Shown: piece after piece, positions 1 through 5,591 of the stretch
How the letters are laid out: each line of letters begins with the position of its first letter
Numbering within the stretch: position 1 is the first letter of the stretch
From: Prevotella sp. UBA2739
GTDB taxonomy: Bacteria > Bacteroidota > Bacteroidia > Bacteroidales > Bacteroidaceae
Direction: 5' to 3'
Assembly (NCBI GenBank): GCA_002353525.1
Contig: DEJV01000060.1
Location: 36,866-46,938, forward strand
Length of the DNA: 10,073 nt
Notes under the pieces: model-generated
Database searches by the model: none
Seen by the model: the letters and a program-made list of their open reading frames with translations, nothing else
Told to the model about the DNA's origin: nothing
Program-made: the position numbers and the translations under genes

Positions 1-306
1 CACGGTGCACGTCATGGCTACGACTTCAACAGCCGTGCCCAACAGTTCGGTGCAGACGACTTCGATAGGTTCGACTTCATCATCGGTATGGACAAGGAGA
101 ACATACACGACCTTCAGCGAAAGGCACGCAACGACAACGACCGCAAGAAGATTCTCCTCATGGCCGACTACTTGTGCCACCATCCAGGCCAGTCTACAGT
201 GCCCGACCCATACTATGGCAACGACAGCGACTTCGAACTGGTGATAGAACTGCTGGAAGATGCATGCGAGGGACTGCTCGAAGAAATGATACATAATGAA
301 ATATAG
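1..306 (+). CDS. Low-molecular-weight protein tyrosine phosphatase, C-terminal part (5' end outside window)
   Basis: The reading frame is open from base 1 to the TAG at 304-306, giving 101 codons without a start, so this is the C-terminal two thirds of a roughly 150-residue cytoplasmic enzyme. The family removes phosphate from phosphotyrosine through a Cys-x5-Arg-Ser loop near its N terminus, which lies outside the window. Seen here: the segment FDRFDFIIGMDKEN (about codons 22-35), matching the family's 'FD.I..MD..N' stretch; PDPYYG, with the general-acid Asp at codon 69 (205-207); and the closing acidic helix ELLEDACEGLLEE. Together these are diagnostic of the family. Relatives in Bacteroidota may act on tyrosine kinases of capsule export, but nothing here identifies the substrate. 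The gene ends 50 bp before the esterase gene on the same strand. I see no terminator between them, so read-through is possible, but the functions look unrelated. Confidence 0.88.
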   Translation, partial: HGARHGYDFNSRAQQFGADDFDRFDFIIGMDKENIHDLQRKARNDNDRKKILLMADYLCHHPGQSTVPDPYYGNDSDFELVIELLEDACEGLLEEMIHNEI

Positions 307-344
307 ATGATACATTTGCAAAAGAGGCGTTCGAAATAAAACAC

Positions 345-352
345 TAACTTTG
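345..352 (+). promoter_or_regulatory. Probable -7 promoter box (TAACTTTG) of the xylan operon
   Basis: TAACTTTG fits the Bacteroidota -7 consensus TAnnTTTG. A TTTG at 315-318 could be the -33 element, but its 26-bp spacer is longer than the usual 19-21 bp, so the -33 match is weak. The box ends only 4 bp before the esterase ATG at 357. Transcription from it would start at about 356-358, giving an essentially leaderless mRNA. The esterase start itself is fixed by its signal peptide. Confidence 0.5.
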
Positions 353-356
353 CAAC

Positions 357-1595
357 ATGAAAAAAATTGTATTTGCATTATTCACGATTTTCGCCCTCGC
401 TGCTCAGGCGCAGGGCAATATGCAGTGGACAGGAACATGGGCCACTGCACCAGAGTTTACAGGTAAGGGTGACATGCCGCAGACCACCGAACTGACCAAC
501 TGTTCGTTGCGCGAAATCATCCGTGTGTCGTTCGGCGGAAAACAGTTGCGCATGCAACTTTCCAACGAGTTCAGCAAAGAGCCCGTCGAAATTAAATCTA
601 TCTACATTGCCAATCTGGCTGCCGACGAAAACGGGCGCAACGACCAGCCCGGAACCGACTATACGGCCATTGTGAAGAAATCGGTTCGCTACCTGACGGT
701 CAACGGCAAGCGGCAGTTTACCATCCAGCCGGGCGAAGCTATCTTCACCGATGCTGCCAACTACAATCTGAAACCCTTGCAGCGACTCTCCGTAACCATT
801 TGCTACGGAAAGACTCCTGTCAACGCCACGTCGCACCGCGGCTCGCGCACCACTTCGTACATCATGAAGGGCGAGGCCAAACCCGGTAAGAAATTCGAGA
901 CGTTCGAGAAACTGGACCACTGGTACAATATCAGTGCGCTCGACGTATGCGGCGATGACAATCTGTGCATCCCAGCCATCGGCAACTCCATCACCGACGG
1001 CCGCGGCACCACCACCAACCTGCAGAACCGCTGGACCGACATTGCCAACGACTATCTCGTGGCTCAGACAACCATCAACGGCATGCACTATGGTGTGCTC
1101 AACCTGGGCATCGGAGGCAACAGTGTGGTGAGAGGCGGACTGAGTGAGCCTGCCGTCAAACGGTTCGACCGCGACATTTTGAGTCAGCGCAACTACAAAC
1201 ATATTATTATCTACGAGGGCATCAACGACATCGGCGGCAGCAAAGGCCGTAGCGAACAGGTGGCTGCCGACCTGATTGAGGCATACAAGGGCTTCATCAA
1301 GAAAGCCCACGAGCGCGGAGTGAAAGTGTTCATAGGCACCATTCTTCCTTTCGGCAAGTGCTTCTACGACGACAGCTTCTTCAAGGAGGCTGCCCGTCAG
1401 ACTGTCAACCAGTGGATTCGCACCAGCAAGGAAGTTGATGGTGTAATCGACTTCGACCAGTTGATGCGCAATCCGCAGATTCCCACCCAGTTGCGCGAGG
1501 AGTGGCAGGAAGACTGGCTGCACCCCAATGCCAAAGGCTATGAGGTGATGGGCCGCTTTGCAGGAGAGAGAATCCAACAGCTGATTCAGCAATAA
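357..1595 (+). CDS. xynE: Secreted SGNH/GDSL-type esterase, xynE-like (probable xylan deacylase)
   Basis: A 412-residue SGNH hydrolase that probably removes acetyl or other acyl groups from xylan or its fragments; the exact substrate is inferred from context. Residues 1-18 form a type I signal peptide (KK, hydrophobic core, AQA before Q19) with no lipobox, so the enzyme should be periplasmic or secreted. Residues about 20-190 form a beta-rich N-terminal domain of the kind in secreted acylhydrolases ('TGTWATAPE', 'LREIIRVSFGGKQLRMQLSNEF'). The catalytic domain follows: block I GNSITDG with nucleophile Ser211 (GNS instead of GDS), block II NLGIGGNS from Asn249, block III GINDIG with Asn290, and block V DWLHPN with Asp386 and His389. 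All four SGNH residues are present. It is the first gene of the xylan cluster, and its place before the symporter matches xynE of P. bryantii. A lipase-like role is a less likely alternative. The start at 357 is chosen because the signal peptide begins there. Confidence 0.85.
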   Translation: MKKIVFALFTIFALAAQAQGNMQWTGTWATAPEFTGKGDMPQTTELTNCSLREIIRVSFGGKQLRMQLSNEFSKEPVEIKSIYIANLAADENGRNDQPGTDYTAIVKKSVRYLTVNGKRQFTIQPGEAIFTDAANYNLKPLQRLSVTICYGKTPVNATSHRGSRTTSYIMKGEAKPGKKFETFEKLDHWYNISALDVCGDDNLCIPAIGNSITDGRGTTTNLQNRWTDIANDYLVAQTTINGMHYGVLNLGIGGNSVVRGGLSEPAVKRFDRDILSQRNYKHIIIYEGINDIGGSKGRSEQVAADLIEAYKGFIKKAHERGVKVFIGTILPFGKCFYDDSFFKEAARQTVNQWIRTSKEVDGVIDFDQLMRNPQIPTQLREEWQEDWLHPNAKGYEVMGRFAGERIQQLIQQ

Positions 1596-1719
1596 GGCTG
1601 TTCGGGCGTGCCAGAAAGCTGTTCCACGATGCTGGAAAGCTATTCCACGAAGCCAGAAGGCAACTCTACGAAACGTAAAAGGCACATCTGCAACTCGCAA
1701 AAGGCATCTCTGCATATCT
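1594..1719 (+). repeat. Six degenerate ~21-22 bp tandem repeats between xynE and xynD
   Basis: Directly after the esterase stop codon, six units follow head to tail, beginning near 1594, 1615, 1636, 1657, 1678 and 1699. Units 2 and 3 are clearest: both begin AAAGCT, carry TTCCACGA in the middle, and end in CTGG or CCAG. Later units begin AAGGCA and keep a 'TCTACGAA' or 'TCTGCAA' core, with the period drifting to 22 bp. There are no unique spacers, so this is not a CRISPR array. No protein is supported here on either strand. Repeats of this type may be general spacer filler in Prevotella-like genomes; a role is unknown. Confidence 0.75.
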
Positions 1720-1801
1720 CTTGCTTCTTGCCTCTTGCCTCTTGCTTCTAAAAGAGCAAATCTCTTGCTTCTTGCTTCTTGCCTCTTGCTTCTAAAAGAG
1801 C
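1716..1801 (+). repeat. 44-bp tandem duplication of a pyrimidine-rich CTTGCYT repeat
   Basis: Copy 1 (1716-1757) and copy 2 (1760-1801) are offset by 44 bp and agree at 41 of 42 positions; the one difference is C1732 versus T1776. Each copy is built from 7-bp CTTGCTT or CTTGCCT units and ends in CTAAAAGAGC. AAGAG at the end of copy 1 can pair weakly with CTCTT at the start of copy 2. The block follows the 21-bp repeats and lies 43 bp before the symporter start. Such near-identical tandem copies can change in number by slippage or recombination. The remaining spacer, 1802-1844, is AT-rich and shows no Shine-Dalgarno sequence or TAnnTTTG box. Confidence 0.88.
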
Positions 1802-1844
1802 TTCTAACCCCCCTACACAGAAAATATCTAAATAACAATAAACG

Positions 1845-3266
1845 ATGGAAACAATCCAAGCAACACAAGAGGCCAAAGGCTTCTACAAACTCAACTGGTT
1901 GCAGCGCATCGGATTTGGCGCTGGCGACCTGGCGCAGAATCTGATTTATCAGACCATCTGCATGTATCTGCTGTTTTTCTACACCGACGTGTACGTATTG
2001 GGCGGCGAGGCTGCCAAGTCGGCCGGACTGGCAGGAACCATGTTCCTCGTAGTCCGACTGGTCGACGTCATCTGGGACCCCCTTGTCGGTACATTCGTCG
2101 ATAAACATAACCCCAAATGGGGAAAATACCGCAGCTATTTGGTGCTTGGCGGTATTCCGCTCACCATTCTGGCCATTCTCTGTTTCTGGGATGGTTTCAA
2201 GCCCAGCATCATCTACGCTTATGTCACTTATGTAGGCATGTCGATGCTCTACACCCTGATTAATGTTCCCTATGGTGCACTGAACTCATCGCTCACGCGC
2301 GACACCGACGAAATCACCATCCTCACCTCTGTCCGTATGTTCATGGCCAATGTGGGCGGACTGTGCGTGTCGGCTGGTGTGCCCATCCTCGTGGCCGTTC
2401 TGGCCGGTGCCGAGCTGCCTCTGCAGATGGCATTGTTCATGGGCTTGGGTTCGCTGCCCTCGTTCATCTTCATGCCGATGGTGCCTGCCATCAAGAAGAA
2501 AGTAGGCAAGAAAAACATGTTCTACATCTTCCTGTCGGTTGCCATCTTAGGCATGGCGCTGCTCTACATCATCAGCCGCATCGGCACCGTGCAGGAGAAC
2601 ATCACATGGGTCTACATTGCCCAGTTCATCAAGTCTACGGGTGTCATCGTGGCCACCGGCTATATGTGGGCGCTCATTCCTGAGGTCATCTCCTACGGAG
2701 AGTACACCACCGGCCGCCGCATCTCCGGCATTGTGAATGCGCTGACGGGCATCTTCTTCAAGGCAGGTATGGCGTTGGGAGGTGTGGTTCCCGGCTTCGT
2801 ACTGTGGCTGGTCAACTACGAGCCCGTTGCCTCTGAGTCGAGCAATCTTCCCAACGATTCTCACGCTTGGTTCGTCACCATGCTCATCTACTCGCTTGTC
2901 GGCTTGGCACTGCTCATCTTCTGCTTCTCGCAGACCAAGGAGCGCGTGGTGATGGACGAGAAAGAGACCAAGAATGTGAAGGTTTCCGACCTCTGGACCG
3001 AGTTTAAGCGCAACCGTCCCTTGCGCGTCATCGCCCTGTTCTTCATCACTGCCTTTGCTATGATGTCGGTGGGCAATGCTGCCGGTGCCTATTTCATGAA
3101 CAACATGGAGACGCTGCCCGCCCTGGCCCAAGAGGGCATCCGCTGGCTCGTCTGCGTCATTCCTGCCATTCTGCTGGTGCTCGCCATGTTCATCATCTCG
3201 AAGTATGAACTGAGCGACGAAAAGATTGATCAGATCAACAAAGAAATAGAAGCTCGCAACAAATGA
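1845..3266 (+). CDS. xynD: GPH-family cation:sugar symporter, xynD-like
   Basis: A 473-residue inner-membrane transporter of the glycoside-pentoside-hexuronide (MelB/XylP-type) family, with about 12 hydrophobic helices. In this family sugar uptake is driven by Na+ or H+. Helix II carries 'VDVIWDPLVG' with Asp74 and Asp78, the same four-residue spacing as the cation-binding Asp pair of MelB. The hallmark loop WGKYR follows at 92-96, and 'NVPYGALNSSLTRD' with a downstream 'SVRMF' matches the family's next conserved region. The C terminus is a short charged cytoplasmic tail. Length is normal and I see no break. The likely substrate is xylobiose or longer xylo-oligosaccharides, inferred from the flanking xylanase and cytoplasmic xylosidase. 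Its TGA overlaps the xylanase ATG (ATGA, 3263-3266), so translation of the two is probably coupled. The long repeat spacer upstream may set its expression relative to the esterase. Confidence 0.88.
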   Translation: METIQATQEAKGFYKLNWLQRIGFGAGDLAQNLIYQTICMYLLFFYTDVYVLGGEAAKSAGLAGTMFLVVRLVDVIWDPLVGTFVDKHNPKWGKYRSYLVLGGIPLTILAILCFWDGFKPSIIYAYVTYVGMSMLYTLINVPYGALNSSLTRDTDEITILTSVRMFMANVGGLCVSAGVPILVAVLAGAELPLQMALFMGLGSLPSFIFMPMVPAIKKKVGKKNMFYIFLSVAILGMALLYIISRIGTVQENITWVYIAQFIKSTGVIVATGYMWALIPEVISYGEYTTGRRISGIVNALTGIFFKAGMALGGVVPGFVLWLVNYEPVASESSNLPNDSHAWFVTMLIYSLVGLALLIFCFSQTKERVVMDEKETKNVKVSDLWTEFKRNRPLRVIALFFITAFAMMSVGNAAGAYFMNNMETLPALAQEGIRWLVCVIPAILLVLAMFIISKYELSDEKIDQINKEIEARNK

Positions 3267-4381
3267 AACAAATCATTTTCTCTCTCTCTCTGATAACGAT
3301 GCTGTTGTGTGGCTGTCAGCGTGCAGCCACCACACAGCAACCCACGCTGAAGGAAGTGCTGGGCAAGCACTTCCTCATTGGCGTGGCCATGAACACCGAT
3401 CAGGTGGCTGGCATCGACCCCAAGGCCGCACCTGTAGTGAAGAAACACTTCAATGCCGTAGTGCCCGAAAACTGCATGAAGGGCGAGGTCATCCATCCCG
3501 AGGAAGACCGCTACGACTGGACAGAAGCCGACCGCATTGTGAAGTTTGCCGAGGACAATGGGCTCACCATTACGGGCCACTGTCTGGTGTGGCACTCGCA
3601 ACCGCCCAAGTGGATGTTCACCGACAAAGAGGGCAAACCCGTTACGCGCGAGGTGCTCATCGACCGCATGCACAAGCACATTGCCGCCGTGGTGGGCCGC
3701 TACAAGGGGCGCATCAAGGGATGGGACGTGGTGAACGAGGCCGTAGAGGACAATGGCGACATGCGCCGTTCACCTTATTATAATATTATAGGCCCCGACT
3801 ACATCGAACTGGCTTTCCGCTTTGCCCATGAGGCCGACCCCGATGCTGAGCTCTACTACAACGACTACTCGATGTCGAAACCCGGCAAGCGCGAGACCGT
3901 CTGCCGCATGGTGCGCGAACTGAAGCAGAAAGGCGTCCGTATCGATGCCATCGGCATGCAAAGCCACAACGGACTCGACTATCCCGACATGGCCGAATAC
4001 GAGAAGAGCATGGATGCCTTTGCCGCCTGTGGCGTGAAAATCATGATGACCGAGCTCGACCTGAACATGCTGCCCAACCCTGAAAACTTTGGCGGAGCGG
4101 ACATCAACCAGAATTTCCAGTACGACGAGAAGATGAATCCCTACCGCAACGGCATCACCAAAGAGGGCACCGAGACCTTCAACCGTCTCTACACCAACTT
4201 GTTTAAACTCTACTACAAGCATCGCCATCAAATCAGCCGCATCACCTTCTGGGGTGTCAACGACGGCACATCGTGGCTCAACGACTTCCCCGTGAAAGGT
4301 CGTACCAACTATCCGTTGTTCTTCGACCGCGACTACAACGAGAAGCCCATTATCAACGAAGTCATTAAAATTTTCAAATAA
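3263..4381 (+). CDS. xynA: GH10 endo-1,4-beta-xylanase lipoprotein, xynA-like
   Basis: A 372-residue, single-domain GH10 enzyme that cuts internal beta-1,4 bonds of the xylan backbone with retention of configuration. Residues 1-17 form a lipoprotein signal with lipobox LCGC and lipidated Cys18, so the mature enzyme is membrane-anchored, in the periplasm or on the cell surface. I see no clear acidic surface-export signal after the Cys. The GH10 barrel runs from about 30 to 372: 'VPENCMKGEVIHPEE', 'TGHCLVWHSQPPKW', the acid/base motif WDVVNEA with Glu159, the nucleophile motif MMTELDLNM with Glu264, and 'ITFWGVNDGTSWL' near the end. Both catalytic Glu residues are present. Length is close to what I recall for P. 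bryantii XynA. No carbohydrate-binding module is present, nor the inserted modules seen in some Bacteroidota GH10 enzymes. The start overlaps the symporter stop by 4 bp, and the lipoprotein signal confirms it. Confidence 0.93.
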   Translation: MKQIIFSLSLITMLLCGCQRAATTQQPTLKEVLGKHFLIGVAMNTDQVAGIDPKAAPVVKKHFNAVVPENCMKGEVIHPEEDRYDWTEADRIVKFAEDNGLTITGHCLVWHSQPPKWMFTDKEGKPVTREVLIDRMHKHIAAVVGRYKGRIKGWDVVNEAVEDNGDMRRSPYYNIIGPDYIELAFRFAHEADPDAELYYNDYSMSKPGKRETVCRMVRELKQKGVRIDAIGMQSHNGLDYPDMAEYEKSMDAFAACGVKIMMTELDLNMLPNPENFGGADINQNFQYDEKMNPYRNGITKEGTETFNRLYTNLFKLYYKHRHQISRITFWGVNDGTSWLNDFPVKGRTNYPLFFDRDYNEKPIINEVIKIFK

Positions 4382-4429
4382 TCAACATTCAACAAACCAT
4401 CATTATTCAACACCCAACATTCAACACCC
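4382..4429 (+). other. G-free intercistronic leader before the GH43 gene
   Basis: All 48 bases between the xylanase stop and the GH43 start lack G. ATTCAACA occurs at 4387-4394, 4405-4412 and 4419-4426, and the longer ATTCAACACCCA occurs at 4405-4416 and 4419-4430, the second copy running into the ATG. No Shine-Dalgarno sequence is possible without G. An RNA without G cannot form G-C or G-U pairs with itself, so the leader should stay single-stranded. That suits initiation in Bacteroidota, which seldom use Shine-Dalgarno pairing; this role is inferred. Confidence 0.6.
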
Positions 4430-5467
4430 ATGAAATCAAGATACCTTTTCCCAAGTGATTATATGGCTGACCCTTCAGCCAATGTGTTCAACGGCCGTCT
4501 GTATGTCTATCCCAGCCACGACTGGGACAGCGGTGAGTGCTTCGACGACGACGGCGGTCACTTCCAGATGCTCGACTATCATGTGCTCTCGATGGACGAC
4601 GTGATGGAGGGCGACGTCACCGACCATGGCGTCATCCTCGATGTGAAGGATGTGCCCTGGGCCGAGAAACAAATGTGGGACAACGATGTGGTTGAGAAGA
4701 ACGGCAAGTACTATCTCATCTTCTCTGCCAAAGACTATACGGGCATGTTCCGCCTGGGCGTGGCCGTGGCCGACAGTCCCGAGGGACCGTTCCGCCCAGA
4801 GAAGCACCCCATCCGTGGCTCGTTCAGCATCGACCCCTGCGTATTCAAAGACGACGACGGTCAGATATACTGCTATTTCGGAGGCATCTGGGGCGGACAA
4901 CTGCAGTGGCGCGCACCCCTTGCAGCACCCTTTGCGCCCATCGCCCAGCCCGACACAGCGCCAGCACCTGCCGATACTGTCGACCTGGGACATGCTCCCG
5001 ACAAGAAAACCCAGCTCTTCGCTCCTGCCGGCGCCCCCGCTCTGAGCAGCTATGTGGCCCGCATGACCGACGATGTGTTGCAGTTCACCGAGGCTCCGCG
5101 CCCCGTTGTCATTGTCGATGCCGACGGACAGCCTCTCAAAGCCAACGACCCGCACCGTTTCTTTGAGGCTTCGTGGATGCACAAGCAGGGCGGCAAGTAC
5201 TATTTCTCTTACTCTACGGGCGACAGCCATCTGCTCTGCTATGCCGTGGGCGACAACCCCTACGGACCTTTCACCTATCAGGGAGTGATTCTTGAGCCCG
5301 TGGTTGGCTGGACCACCCATCATTCTATCGTCGAGTACAAAGGCCAGTGGTACCTGTTCCACCACGACTGTGTGCCCTCTAACGACATCACATGGCTGCG
5401 CAGCCTCAAGGTGATGCCCATTGAGTTCGACGAGAATGGCAAAATCAAGACCATGAAGTCGGAATAA
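4430..5467 (+). CDS. xynB: GH43 exo-xylanase/beta-xylosidase, xynB-like, cytoplasmic
   Basis: A 345-residue GH43 enzyme with a five-bladed propeller fold that probably releases xylose from xylo-oligosaccharides by inversion. The GH43 triad is visible: general base Asp14 in 'YMADPSANVFNGRLYVY', pKa-modulating Asp135 in 'SIDPCVFKDDDG', and general acid Glu246 in 'RFFEASWMHK'. The downstream 'SYSTGDSHLL', 'GWTTHHSIVEY' and 'WYLFHHDC' segments are typical of the xylosidase-type branch. There is no signal peptide, so it should act in the cytoplasm on imported oligosaccharides. Residues about 161-205 form an Ala/Pro-rich loop in a region that varies in the family. Cys137 sits two residues from Asp135; the P. 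bryantii homologue is known as oxygen-sensitive. An arabinofuranosidase is the main alternative, since GH43 mixes both activities, but position beside the GH10 gene favours xylosidase. It is the last gene of the operon, followed by a strong terminator. Confidence 0.87.
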   Translation: MKSRYLFPSDYMADPSANVFNGRLYVYPSHDWDSGECFDDDGGHFQMLDYHVLSMDDVMEGDVTDHGVILDVKDVPWAEKQMWDNDVVEKNGKYYLIFSAKDYTGMFRLGVAVADSPEGPFRPEKHPIRGSFSIDPCVFKDDDGQIYCYFGGIWGGQLQWRAPLAAPFAPIAQPDTAPAPADTVDLGHAPDKKTQLFAPAGAPALSSYVARMTDDVLQFTEAPRPVVIVDADGQPLKANDPHRFFEASWMHKQGGKYYFSYSTGDSHLLCYAVGDNPYGPFTYQGVILEPVVGWTTHHSIVEYKGQWYLFHHDCVPSNDITWLRSLKVMPIEFDENGKIKTMKSE

Positions 5468-5481
5468 GATGAACCTTACAG

Positions 5482-5518
5482 TGTGGATAAGCCCATCAAT
5501 GGTTTATCCACATTTTTT
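5482..5518 (+). terminator. Rho-independent terminator of the xylan operon
   Basis: The stem TGTGGATAAGCC (5482-5493) pairs with GGTTTATCCACA (5501-5512): 12 pairs including one G-U, around a 7-base loop. Six T follow at 5513-5518. It begins 14 bp after the GH43 stop codon. Confidence 0.9.
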
Positions 5519-5544
5519 ATAACAAGTAAATCCAGAAAGAAAAG

Positions 5545-5570
5545 AAACGGCTCGCCAATGCGAGCCGTTT
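5545..5570 (-). terminator. GC-rich hairpin terminator of the GH2 gene, probably bidirectional
   Basis: AAACGGCTCGC (5545-5555) pairs perfectly with GCGAGCCGTTT (5560-5570) around a CAAT loop. Read on the minus strand, the stem is followed by a T-rich run, the complement of the A-rich 5535-5547, about 22 bp after the GH2 stop. On the plus strand it is followed by TTTTCTTGTTTATTTTG, so it could also catch transcripts passing the first terminator. Confidence 0.88.
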
Positions 5571-5591
5571 TCTTGTTTATTTTGTTAGAGT

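Noticed and set aside
1594..1719. CRISPR-like array
   Set aside because: The units adjoin directly with no unique spacers and are degenerate, and no cas genes are present.
1735..1944. Small plus-strand open frame of 69 codons
   Set aside because: It consists of translated CTTGCYT repeats and then overlaps the symporter gene in another frame; no family resemblance.
378..2108. Minus-strand open frame of 576 codons across the esterase, the repeat spacer and the symporter start
   Set aside because: It lies opposite two well-supported genes, has no recognisable domain, and its middle merely translates the tandem repeats into 7-residue units.
2547..3131. Minus-strand open frame of 194 codons inside the symporter gene
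   Set aside because: Rich in His, Asp and Gly as expected from the complement of a codon-biased gene; the plus-strand symporter is intact.
4475..5365. Minus-strand open frame of 296 codons inside the GH43 gene
   Set aside because: Antisense to an intact gene with all catalytic residues; no recognisable domain.
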